This document shows, piece by piece, positions 1-5,399 of a stretch of DNA of 5,399 nt (its first letter is position 1; every line of letters starts with the position of its first letter). The position numbers and the translations under genes are program-made. The stretch is from Pseudomonadota bacterium (GTDB lineage Bacteria; Pseudomonadota; Gammaproteobacteria; Steroidobacterales; Steroidobacteraceae): the NCBI GenBank assembly GCA_018241455.1, contig JAFEDW010000145.1:1-5399 (forward strand), in the 5' to 3' direction. The notes under the pieces are model-generated. The model saw only the letters and a program-made list of their open reading frames with translations. It did not search any database and was not told the DNA's origin.

Positions 1-934
1 GGATGATACCGGCAGCCGCGCGTTGCAGGTCGGCGCGCGCCGTGACGATGGCCGCGTTCTTGCCGCCCATTTCGGCGATACACGGTTTCGGGATCGGACC
101 CGCGACCATGCTGCGCGCGATGTTCATGCCCACCGCGTGCGAACCGGTGAACGTGATGCCGGCAATGTCCGGATGCGCGACCAGCGCCGCGCCCGCCTCG
201 GAGCCGTTGCCGTTGAGATAATTGAAGACACCGGGCGGCACGCCCGCATCGCGCAGGCAGTCGGCCAGCAGGCGCCCGGCCCACGGCGTGTCGGTCGCGC
301 CCTTGAGCACGACCGTGTTGCCGGTCACGAGCGCGGCGGCCACCGGGCCGCCCGCCAGCGCAAACGGAAAATTGAACGGCGCGATGACCGCCCAGGGGCC
401 ATGCGGCTTCATGATCGAGCGATTGCGGCTGCGGTATCCCTTGACCGGATCGTCCGGCAGCACGTGATCGAAGCGCTGCTTTTCGAAATCATCGCAGTAC
501 AGCGCGAAGAAATCGGCGGTCTCCTGCACCTCGCCGAGCGCTTCGAGCCGGTTCTTGCCGACCTCGAGCGATACGGCGGCACTGATGTCGAAGACGCGCG
601 CCGCGATCAGCGCCGAGACCTTGCGCAGCAAGGCGGTGCGCCCGGCGACGGCCATGCGGCGCCACGCCGGATAGGCGCGCTTCGCGGCGGCGACCGCCTG
701 ATTGACGTCTTCGACACCCGCCTCGGCGAAGCGTCCGAGCCGCATCGCGGTGTCGATCGGGCTGAATTTGTCGCGGCCGTGCGCCGCCGGGCGATCCTGT
801 CCATCGATATACAGGCCATGATCGCGCGGCGCCGTCGCGCGCAACCGGGCCAACGCCGCTTCGAAGGACTCGTGCAGCGATTCCGGCGGCTCGAACATCG
901 TCGAGTACGTGAGCTTGAACGCCATATGCACCAT
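1..934 (-). CDS. pruA: 1-pyrroline-5-carboxylate (L-glutamate gamma-semialdehyde) dehydrogenase, 5' part only
   Basis: Aldehyde dehydrogenase superfamily enzyme, best read as the stand-alone P5C dehydrogenase that oxidises glutamate semialdehyde to glutamate with NAD+ in proline catabolism. The first 311 codons are in the window; the gene runs off the left edge (family length is about 520-550). Visible landmarks: the N-terminal FKLTYSTMFEPPESLH stretch (residues 6-21) typical of P5CDHs, APFNFPFALAGG (185-196), the cofactor-site VVLKGATDTPWAG (208-220), FTGSHAVG (262-269), and EMGGKN (288-293) with the conserved general-base Glu288. The nucleophilic Cys should lie just past the window edge, so catalytic integrity cannot be judged. 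In-frame ATG codons lie at 934 and 925 and a GTG at 931; none has a clear Shine-Dalgarno, so the start is uncertain by three codons. It follows motB by 60 bp on the same strand. Superfamily membership is near certain; substrate specificity is inferred from the N-terminal pattern. Confidence 0.82.
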   Translation of the reverse strand, partial: MVHMAFKLTYSTMFEPPESLHESFEAALARLRATAPRDHGLYIDGQDRPAAHGRDKFSPIDTAMRLGRFAEAGVEDVNQAVAAAKRAYPAWRRMAVAGRTALLRKVSALIAARVFDISAAVSLEVGKNRLEALGEVQETADFFALYCDDFEKQRFDHVLPDDPVKGYRSRNRSIMKPHGPWAVIAPFNFPFALAGGPVAAALVTGNTVVLKGATDTPWAGRLLADCLRDAGVPPGVFNYLNGNGSEAGAALVAHPDIAGITFTGSHAVGMNIARSMVAGPIPKPCIAEMGGKNAAIVTARADLQRAAAGII

Positions 935-958
935 TTTGGCATAACTGGCGTCCGATCG

Positions 959-976
959 CCGCGCCGGACGGCGCGG
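959..976 (-). repeat. 7-bp inverted repeat between motB and the dehydrogenase gene
   Basis: A perfect GC-only 7-bp stem (959-965 with 970-976) with a 4-base loop lies in the 60-bp gap just after the motB stop. On the minus strand no run of T follows, so it is not a convincing intrinsic terminator. It could be a 3'-end stabilising hairpin or a weak terminator, or chance in GC-rich DNA. Confidence 0.4.
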
Positions 977-994
977 TCCCGGCCAGCAATCTTG

Positions 995-2023
995 TCAATG
1001 AGCTGGGTTGGGGTTCGAGGCCGACGCCGCGGTTGCCGGCGCCGTGCCGCCAGCGGGCGTCGCAGCCCCGGGCGCGGCCATTGGCGCCGCGGCGGTTGCA
1101 TCGCCCACCGCATCGGCACCGGCATCCCGCGTGTCGGTCTGGCGCGCCGATTCCTCGGCCTGCTTCGTCATGACGATGATGCTGATGCGCCGGTTGATCG
1201 GATTGCGCGGATTCTTCTCGTCGAACAGCACCACCGACGACAGTCCGACCACGCGCGCAATCTTGTCCGCGTTGAGCCCGCCGGCTTCGAGCGCGCGGCG
1301 CGCCGAGTTGGCGCGATCGGCCGACAGGTCCCAGTTCGTGTAGCCGTTCTTGGCCATGTACGGCGTCGTGTCGGTGTGGCCCGACAGGCTGATGTGGTTC
1401 GGCACCGTGTTCAGGTAGCCCGTCAGCTCGCGCAGGATCGCAACCGTGTAATCCTTGAGCCGCGAGCTGCCGAGGTCGAACATCGGTCGATTCTGCGCAT
1501 CGACGATCTGGATGCGCAGGCCCTCGGGCGTGATGTCGAGCAGCAGTTGGTCCTTGAACGGACGCAGCGTCTTGCTCTTGTCGATGGCGTTGCGCAGGTC
1601 CTGCAGCAGCGAGAGCAGCTGCTTGCGCTCCGCTTCGGCCGCGAGCCGCTTTGCCTCGTCGATGTCCAGCGGTTTCGGCAACGAGCCGGCGGACATGCCG
1701 GTCTCCTTCTTCAGCGCCGTCTTCGGCGCGTCCATGCCGCCGCCCATGTTGATCACCGAAGTGCTGGCGCCGCCCGGGCCGTTGATGCCCTTCGCCGCCT
1801 TGGTTGCCTGGCCGGCTTCCATGCTGGGATTCTTGAAGTACTCGAAGATCGCGGCGCGCTGCTCCTTGTTGACGGAAGTCACGAGCCACATGACGAGGAA
1901 GAAGGCCATCATCGCCGTCACGAAGTCGGCATACGCGACCTTCCACGCACCGCCATGATGACCGCCGCCGCCGCTCTTGCGGCGCTTGACGATGACGATC
2001 GGACGCGTGGCCTTGTCGCTCAC
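995..2023 (-). CDS. motB: Flagellar motor stator protein MotB
   Basis: Stator subunit that, with MotA, forms the inner-membrane proton channel and anchors it to peptidoglycan. The 342-residue protein has a short basic, Gly/His-rich cytoplasmic N-terminus (1-25), then WKVAYADFVTAMMAFFL with the proton-carrying Asp33 at the start of the single membrane helix (about 28-50). A linker and plug region follows, then an OmpA-like peptidoglycan-binding domain (about 165-288) with LSGHTDTTPY (213-222), NWDLSADRANSARR (230-243) and NRRISIIV (277-284). Residues 291-342 form an Ala/Pro/Thr-rich low-complexity tail without a known domain. The close match to E. coli MotB around the Asp suggests H+ drive, not Na+ (inference). 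The start is GTG at 2023, overlapping the motA TGA stop as GTGA, so translation is probably coupled to motA. No good Shine-Dalgarno precedes it, which fits coupling. Confidence 0.97.
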   Translation of the reverse strand: MSDKATRPIVIVKRRKSGGGGHHGGAWKVAYADFVTAMMAFFLVMWLVTSVNKEQRAAIFEYFKNPSMEAGQATKAAKGINGPGGASTSVINMGGGMDAPKTALKKETGMSAGSLPKPLDIDEAKRLAAEAERKQLLSLLQDLRNAIDKSKTLRPFKDQLLLDITPEGLRIQIVDAQNRPMFDLGSSRLKDYTVAILRELTGYLNTVPNHISLSGHTDTTPYMAKNGYTNWDLSADRANSARRALEAGGLNADKIARVVGLSSVVLFDEKNPRNPINRRISIIVMTKQAEESARQTDTRDAGADAVGDATAAAPMAAPGAATPAGGTAPATAASASNPNPAH

Positions 2024-2901
2024 GCCGCCGCCGCCGTCGCTTCTTTCTTGCGGCCCTTGAGATGGTTCTCGAGGTCGGCGAATTTCGGCCGCACTTCCGC
2101 GAACAGCAGCTTGCGCGCGAATTCGATCGCCACCGGCGGCGCATAGCCGCGCACGCTGGCCACGAGCGCCATCTTCACGACCTCAAAGGCCTTGCCTTCC
2201 TCGTGCACGCGATGCTCCATCGCCGCCGCCGTGGGGCCGACGAAGCCGTAGGACACCAGGATGCCGAGGAAGGTGCCGACCAGCGCCGAGGCGACCTTGT
2301 GGCCGATCGTCGCGGTGTCGGCGCCGTCGATCGCGCCCATCGTGTTCACGATGCCGAGCACCGCGGCGACGATGCCGAAGCCGGGCAAGGCATCCGCCAC
2401 GCGCTGCACGGCGTGCGCGGGTTCGGCCGATTCCTTGTGGTGGTTCTCGAGTTCGTACTCGAGCAGCGATTCGAGCTCGTGCGGATCGAGGTTGCCACCG
2501 ACCATCAGGCGCAGGCAGTCGGTCGTGAACTCGATGAAGTGATGGTCGGCGAGGATGCGCGGATATTCGCTGAACAGCTTGCTCTTCTCCGGCGCCTCGA
2601 GGTCGGCCTCGATCGCCAGCATGCCCGACTTGCGGATCTTGACCAGGATGTCGTACAGCAGCTTCAGGATGTCGACATAGTCGGCGCGGCGGTAGCGCGG
2701 CGCCTTGAGCAGCGTGACCGCGTTGGCGAATGCCTGCTTGACGACCTTTAATGGATTGCTGATCACGAAGGCGCCGAAGGCGGCGCCGACGATCACGAGG
2801 ATTTCGGTCGGATGCCACAGCGCCAGCAGCTTGCCTTCCTCGAGCACGAAGCCCCCGAGGACGGAGCCGATCACGATCAGGGTGCCTACGATTTGCAGCA
2901 T
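2020..2901 (-). CDS. motA: Flagellar motor stator protein MotA
   Basis: Membrane subunit of the stator that couples ion flow to torque on the rotor protein FliG. The protein is 293 residues, the usual MotA length, with predicted membrane segments near 1-20, 34-50, 170-190 and 203-225. Arg90 and Glu98, the E. coli cytoplasmic-loop charges that contact FliG, are both present at the same numbers (VKIRKSGM and IEADLE). Pro173 (ADALPGFG) and a proline at 223 (FVGP), which lie near the channel, are conserved, as is RGYAPPVAIEFARK (251-264). The C-terminus ends in a Lys/Arg cluster and an Ala-rich stretch. The ATG at 2901 gives the standard MLQIVGTLIVIGS start; its ribosome binding site is weak. A sigma-28-type promoter lies about 40-70 bp upstream. 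motB follows with a 4-bp overlap, so the two form one transcription unit. Confidence 0.98.
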   Translation of the reverse strand: MLQIVGTLIVIGSVLGGFVLEEGKLLALWHPTEILVIVGAAFGAFVISNPLKVVKQAFANAVTLLKAPRYRRADYVDILKLLYDILVKIRKSGMLAIEADLEAPEKSKLFSEYPRILADHHFIEFTTDCLRLMVGGNLDPHELESLLEYELENHHKESAEPAHAVQRVADALPGFGIVAAVLGIVNTMGAIDGADTATIGHKVASALVGTFLGILVSYGFVGPTAAAMEHRVHEEGKAFEVVKMALVASVRGYAPPVAIEFARKLLFAEVRPKFADLENHLKGRKKEATAAAA

Positions 2902-2942
2902 GGGTTGGCGGCGTTACCAGATTGCAGAGTGTGCAACGCTGG

Positions 2943-2969
2943 ATATCGGCCCCAGGCGCGCGATCTTGA
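2943..2969 (-). promoter_or_regulatory. Sigma-28 (FliA) promoter for motAB
   Basis: Read on the minus strand, TCAAGATC (2969-2962) is followed by exactly 11 bases and then GCCGATAT (2950-2943). The enterobacterial FliA consensus is TAAAGTTT-N11-GCCGATAA, so the -10 matches 7 of 8, the -35 matches 5 of 8, and the spacing is exact. The TCAAG form of the -35 is, from memory, common outside the enterics. The expected start point gives a leader of roughly 35 bases before the motA ATG. FliA control of motAB is well known, which makes this assignment likely even though it is read by eye. Confidence 0.85.
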
Positions 2970-3014
2970 CCGCGCCGGAAAGGTGCGTGGGCGACGGAGA
3001 ATCGCCGCCGAACT

Positions 3015-3028
3015 GTGAATCAGTTCAC
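3015..3028 (-). repeat. Small inverted repeat after galU
   Basis: GTGAA and TTCAC (5-bp stem, loop TCAG on the plus strand) lie 8 bases past the galU stop. No T-run follows on the minus strand. It is a weak candidate for the 3' end of the galU transcript and could equally be chance. Confidence 0.25.
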
Positions 3029-3035
3029 GCCCGGC

Positions 3036-3986
3036 TCAAGCCCGGCGGCGGGTCTTGCGCGCCGTGGCGCCCTTCGTGGCCTTGCCCGGCCGGCGCGCCG
3101 GCGTGCGTGGCAGGTTGCGGCTCAGATGCAGCAGGTACTGGCGGAAAGTGTGGCTCAGGTCGGGGTGCGCCAGCGCATGCTCGACCGTGGCCTGCAGGTA
3201 GCCGAGCTTGCTGCCGCAGTCGAAGCGCTTGCCGGCGAACCGGTGCGCATAGACGGCTTCGCGGTGCAGCAGCCGCGCGATGCCGTCAGTGAGCTGGATT
3301 TCGCCGCCAGCGCCGCGGCCTACCTGCCGCAGCTGGTCGAAGATGCCCGCTGTCAGCACGTAGCGGCCCACGACCGCGAGCGTGGATGGCGCCACGGCGG
3401 GCTTGGGCTTCTCGACGATGCTGCGCATGCGGCTGATCGGTGCGCGCGACGACTCGACTTCGACGATGCCGTACTTGTCGGTGTCACGACGCGGTATTTC
3501 TTCGACGCCGAGCACGCTGCCGCGGTGGAAGGCGTAGGTCGCCGCCATCTGCTTGAGACAAGGCACTTCGGCGTCGATCAGGTCGTCGGCCAGATGCACG
3601 AAAAAGGGCTCTCGCCCGACCGCGGCCTCGGCGCAGAGCACCGCATGCCCCAGGCCCAATGGCGCGGGCTGGCGGATGTAGATGCAGGTCGCATAGGAAG
3701 GCAGCACGCTGCGCATCTGCCGCACGAGCTCGCTCTTGCCCTGCGACTCGAGCAGTTTCTCGAGCTCCGGGTCGGAATCGAAGTGGTCTTCGATCGCGCG
3801 CTTGGAAGCGCCGGTGATGAACACCAGCCGCTCGGCGCCAGCCGCCAATGCCTCTTCGACTGCATACTGGATCAGCGGCTTGTCGACGACCGGCAACATC
3901 TCCTTGGGGCTGGCCTTGGTCGCCGGCAGGAAGCGCGTACCGCGGCCGGCGACGGGAAATACGGCGGTCCTGATCTCGGACTTCAT
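3036..3986 (-). CDS. galU: UTP-glucose-1-phosphate uridylyltransferase GalU
   Basis: Cytoplasmic enzyme that makes UDP-glucose from UTP and glucose-1-phosphate, feeding lipopolysaccharide core, exopolysaccharide and galactose metabolism. The 316-residue protein begins MKSEIRTAVFPVAGRG. It carries the nucleotide-binding signature GRGTRFLPATKASPKEM (14-30), the LGLGHAV stretch (110-116), HLADDLID (131-138) with the metal/substrate-site Asp, IVEKPKP (190-196), GGEIQLTDGI (227-236), and FDCGSKLGYLQATVE (255-269). An in-frame ATG at 4013 would add nine residues, but 3986 matches the family start and has AGGT about 8-9 bases upstream. Under the 4013 start the coding region would also begin very close to the promoter's expected start point. 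Residues 289-316 form a basic, non-acidic tail (11 Arg/Lys) beyond the usual 280-300 residue length. Neighbours suggest its own promoter, not co-transcription with motAB. Confidence 0.97.
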   Translation of the reverse strand: MKSEIRTAVFPVAGRGTRFLPATKASPKEMLPVVDKPLIQYAVEEALAAGAERLVFITGASKRAIEDHFDSDPELEKLLESQGKSELVRQMRSVLPSYATCIYIRQPAPLGLGHAVLCAEAAVGREPFFVHLADDLIDAEVPCLKQMAATYAFHRGSVLGVEEIPRRDTDKYGIVEVESSRAPISRMRSIVEKPKPAVAPSTLAVVGRYVLTAGIFDQLRQVGRGAGGEIQLTDGIARLLHREAVYAHRFAGKRFDCGSKLGYLQATVEHALAHPDLSHTFRQYLLHLSRNLPRTPARRPGKATKGATARKTRRRA

Positions 3987-4024
3987 AAGGGGTACCTGCA
4001 GCGGCAGTGGCAACCGAATGGCAC

Positions 4025-4053
4025 ATTATAGGTCGCGCACCGCTTTGCGCTTT
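4025..4053 (-). promoter_or_regulatory. Probable sigma-70 promoter of galU
   Basis: On the minus strand a perfect TATAAT occupies 4030-4025, placing the start point near 4018 and giving a leader of about 32 bases before the galU ATG at 3986. The hexamer 17 bases upstream (AAAGCG, 4053-4048) is a poor -35 match, and there is no TG extension. The promoter may therefore be weak or activator-dependent. An inverted repeat GCGCA-N6-TGCGC (4035-4050) lies within the spacer. Confidence 0.6.
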
Positions 4054-4066
4054 GGGCGCTAGCGCA

Positions 4067-4095
4067 CGCCCGGCGGCATCAATGGCCGCCGGGCG
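4067..4095 (-). terminator. Strong hairpin after the comEA-like gene, candidate terminator
   Basis: An uninterrupted 11-bp GC-rich stem (4067-4077 with 4085-4095) encloses a 7-base loop. Three more base pairs are possible below one mismatch. It starts 20 bases past the stop of the comEA-like gene and sits just upstream of the galU promoter, where a terminator would be expected. The minus strand has no T-run after the stem, so it lacks the second half of a classical intrinsic terminator. It may instead work with Rho or protect the 3' end. Confidence 0.55.
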
Positions 4096-4115
4096 CGCGG
4101 ATTCAGGCCGGGGGC

Positions 4116-4442
4116 TCAGCGACGTGGTGCCGGCTTGGGGGCCGGGCGGGCCGCCGTCGCTGCGGCCGGCGCTGCCTGGCCGATGCGCAGGTCGGCGCGA
4201 TTGCGGTCGATCAATTTCTGACTGATGCCCTTGACTTGCGCCAGTTCGTCGACGGTGCGGAAGGCGCCGTGCTTCTGGCGGTACTCGACGATCGCCTGCG
4301 CCTTGACCGCACCGATACCCTTGAGCTCTTGCGCCAGCGTCGCGGCGTCGGCCGCGTTGATGTTGACGGGCCCGGACCATGCGGCGTTCAGGCCCGTGGC
4401 CAGCAGCGCGACGATCGACAACAGTGAACGATGGACATTCAT
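4116..4442 (-). CDS. Secreted ComEA-like helix-hairpin-helix DNA-binding protein
   Basis: Small 108-residue protein of the ComEA family, whose members bind double-stranded DNA without sequence preference; in naturally competent Gram-negatives the periplasmic form pulls incoming DNA through the outer membrane. Residues 1 to about 21 are a signal peptide (basic MNVHR, hydrophobic LLSIVALLATGL, then a small-residue cleavage zone near NAAWS). The core VNINAADAATLAQ (26-38) precedes helix-hairpin-helix KGIGAVKAQAIVEYR (41-55) and a second, poorer copy with GIS in place of GIG (about 70-81). The tail (89-108) is rich in Ala, Pro and basic residues. The start at 4442 is fixed by AGGAGG five bases upstream. 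It lies between ihfB and galU with no other competence gene visible, so a role in DNA uptake is inferred from family only; a general periplasmic DNA-binding role is possible. Confidence 0.9.
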   Translation of the reverse strand: MNVHRSLLSIVALLATGLNAAWSGPVNINAADAATLAQELKGIGAVKAQAIVEYRQKHGAFRTVDELAQVKGISQKLIDRNRADLRIGQAAPAAATAARPAPKPAPRR

Positions 4443-4447
4443 GGGCG

Positions 4448-4453
4448 CCTCCT
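4448..4453 (-). promoter_or_regulatory. Perfect Shine-Dalgarno of the comEA-like gene
   Basis: AGGAGG on the minus strand, five bases before the ATG at 4442. It is the strongest ribosome binding site in the window and decides the start of this gene. Confidence 0.9.
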
Positions 4454-4559
4454 GAAATACATTTGCACCGGGGAGTTCGTGAACCCGGCCAGATTAGGAG
4501 GCGTACGAGCGCTTCGCGAGCGTCGAAACGCGTGCAATCAACTGGATATGGACAATGCG

Positions 4560-4862
4560 CTAGTCACGGATCGGGCGGTGCGTGCCCTCGTTGACGCGCT
4601 CGCGCAGGTCTTTCCCCGGCTTGAAGTGCGGCACGTACTTGCCATCGAGCGCCACCGCTTCGCCGGTCTTCGGGTTGCGGCCCTGGCGCGGCGGGCGGAA
4701 ATGCAGCGAGAAACTGCCGAAGCCGCGGATCTCGATCCGATCGCCCTGCGCCAGCGCGTCGCTCATGATCTCGAGCATCTGCTTGAGCGCCAGTTCGACG
4801 TCCTTGGCCGGCAGGTGCTTCTGCTTGGTCGTGATGATCTCGATCAATTCGGATTTGGTCAT
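4560..4862 (-). CDS. ihfB: Integration host factor beta subunit
   Basis: Subunit of the heterodimeric nucleoid protein IHF, which binds DNA in the minor groove and bends it sharply, shaping promoters (notably sigma-54 dependent ones), recombination and replication origins. The 100-residue protein starts MTKSELIEIITTKQKHLPAK, very close to E. coli IhfB (MTKSELIERLATQQSHIPAK). It contains RIEIRGFGSFSLHFR (42-56), the beta-ribbon arm GRNPKTGE (61-68) with Pro64, the residue that intercalates between base pairs, and GKYVPHFKPGKDLRERVN (74-91). The last residues EGTHRPIRD extend slightly beyond the 94-residue E. coli protein. An ATG 14 codons upstream (4904) falls inside a hairpin loop and adds non-homologous residues, so 4862 is preferred; a GAGGCGGGG stretch lies before it. 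The rpsA-ihfB order is conserved across beta- and gammaproteobacteria. Confidence 0.98.
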   Translation of the reverse strand: MTKSELIEIITTKQKHLPAKDVELALKQMLEIMSDALAQGDRIEIRGFGSFSLHFRPPRQGRNPKTGEAVALDGKYVPHFKPGKDLRERVNEGTHRPIRD

Positions 4863-4887
4863 GCCAGGCCCCGCCTCACTGGATCGA

Positions 4888-4922
4888 CGCCCGTGGCCGC
4901 ACATCGGCTGCGGCCACGGGCG
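4888..4922 (-). repeat. 14-bp perfect inverted repeat upstream of ihfB
   Basis: Uninterrupted 14-bp stem (4888-4901 with 4909-4922), 7-base loop CATCGGC on the plus strand. On the minus strand it follows rpsA and ends 25 bases before the ihfB ATG. No T-run follows, so it is not a classical intrinsic terminator. It may be an RNA processing or stabilising element between rpsA and ihfB, or an attenuator together with the adjacent hairpin. Confidence 0.7.
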
Positions 4923-4937
4923 CTGCTCTTAGCGCCC
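4918..4937 (-). repeat. 7-bp inverted repeat overlapping the larger hairpin
   Basis: Perfect 7-bp stem GGGCGCT/AGCGCCC (4918-4924 with 4931-4937) with a 6-base loop, beginning 10 bases after the rpsA stop codon. Bases 4918-4922 also form the outer stem of the neighbouring 14-bp hairpin, so the two full structures exclude each other. Confidence 0.6.
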
Positions 4938-4947
4938 TTATGATGGT

Positions 4948-5399
4948 CTAGTCGCGTTCCGGCGCGTTGATCTGTTCCTTGAACAGGTCGCCCAGGCTGG
5001 TGCCCGACGAGGGCTGCTCGGAGCGGTAGTTCTGCACCGCCTCGGCCTCCTCGTGCACTTCCTTGGCCTTGATCGACAGCGAGATCGATCGTGTCTTGCG
5101 ATCGACGCCGACGAACTTCGCCTCGATCTCATCGCCGACCTTCAGCACCTGGCGCGCATCCTCGATGCGGTCGCGCCCGAGTTCCGAGGCGCGCAGCTGG
5201 CCCTCGATGCCGTTGCCGAGGTCGATGATCGCGCCACGCGCGTCGACTTCGCGCACCGTGCCCTTGACGACGCTCCCTTTCGGGTTGTCGGTGATGTAGC
5301 CGGAGAACGGATCCTTCGCGAGCTGCTTGATGCCGAGCGAGATGCGCTCGCGCTCCGGATCGATCGCCAGCACCATTGCCTCGACCTGCTGGCCCTTCT
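4948..5399 (-). CDS. rpsA: 30S ribosomal protein S1, C-terminal part
   Basis: S1 binds the 5' leader of mRNAs and delivers them to the 30S subunit. Only the last 149 residues are in the window; the 5' part lies past the right edge. Visible are the end of one S1 repeat (VEAMVLAIDPERERISLGIKQL, abbreviated here to positions 5-26 of the fragment), the linker AKDPFSGYI (27-35), and a full final S1 repeat (about 39-113) with GSVVKGTVREVDARGAIIDL, EGQLRASELGRDRIEDA and VGVDRKTRSISLSIKAKE. The fragment matches the last two repeats of E. coli S1 closely. The tail ends SLGDLFKEQINAPERD, a short conserved-looking C-terminal peptide. The stop is TAG at 4950-4948. ihfB follows on the same strand after 85 bp and is probably partly transcribed from upstream of rpsA. 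Confidence 0.97.
   Translation of the reverse strand, partial: KGQQVEAMVLAIDPERERISLGIKQLAKDPFSGYITDNPKGSVVKGTVREVDARGAIIDLGNGIEGQLRASELGRDRIEDARQVLKVGDEIEAKFVGVDRKTRSISLSIKAKEVHEEAEAVQNYRSEQPSSGTSLGDLFKEQINAPERD

Noticed and set aside
489..2144. Minus-strand open frame of 551 codons overlapping motB in another frame
   Set aside because: The Arg-rich product lacks homology, while the alternative frame encodes an unmistakable MotB.
23..2146. Plus-strand open frame of 707 codons running antisense to the dehydrogenase gene, motB and the motA end
   Set aside because: Its product is Arg/Ala/His-rich low complexity with no recognisable domain, it crosses three well-supported minus-strand genes, and such long antisense frames are expected opposite GC-rich coding DNA.
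3015..4031. Plus-strand open frame of 338 codons opposite galU
   Set aside because: It mirrors galU along almost its whole length and its product has no recognisable motif; GalU on the minus strand has all family signatures.
4443..4559. Possible promoter or terminator in the 117-bp gap between ihfB and the comEA-like gene
   Set aside because: Apart from the Shine-Dalgarno, only weak hexamers (such as TAATCT without a fitting -35) and short imperfect stems are present; none stands above chance.
4863..4904. N-terminal 14-residue extension of IhfB from an ATG at 4904
   Set aside because: The added residues have no counterpart in IhfB, the ATG falls in the loop of a strong hairpin, and the MTKSEL start at 4862 is the family start.
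1..5399. Mobile element, CRISPR array, tRNA, toxin-antitoxin pair or defence system
   Set aside because: No direct-repeat array, transposase, integrase, tRNA fold or defence-type domain is seen on either strand; all coding space is taken by core genes.

Overview
The window is GC-rich chromosomal DNA from a member of the Pseudomonadota. The rpsA-ihfB gene pair and the gammaproteobacteria-like MotA and MotB proteins point to a gamma- or beta-proteobacterium. The exact order is not settled by the sequence, and a Xanthomonadales/Nevskiales-like lineage is only a guess. All six recognised genes lie on the minus strand, so transcription runs from the right edge to the left edge. Coding density is high and no gap without a gene exceeds 140 bases.

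In transcription order: the 3' end of rpsA (ribosomal protein S1), ihfB (integration host factor beta), a small secreted ComEA-like helix-hairpin-helix protein, galU (UTP-glucose-1-phosphate uridylyltransferase), motA and motB (flagellar stator), and the 5' 60% or so of a 1-pyrroline-5-carboxylate dehydrogenase-type aldehyde dehydrogenase. Three functional blocks sit next to each other: translation and nucleoid architecture (rpsA, ihfB), nucleotide-sugar supply and a DNA-binding exported protein (galU, comEA-like), and motility (motAB). The dehydrogenase follows motB after 60 bp.

The gaps carry most of the regulatory signal. The motA upstream region has a near-consensus sigma-28 (FliA) promoter. 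The galU upstream region has a perfect TATAAT box and, before it, a perfect 11-bp hairpin. The rpsA-ihfB gap has two strong inverted repeats that share bases and cannot both form completely. The comEA-like gene has a perfect AGGAGG ribosome binding site. motA and motB overlap by four bases (GTGA).

No mobile element, CRISPR array, tRNA, rRNA or recognisable novel multi-gene system is visible. This is an ordinary core-genome region. The points of interest are the overlapping hairpins, a basic C-terminal tail on GalU, and the placement of the comEA-like and dehydrogenase genes.
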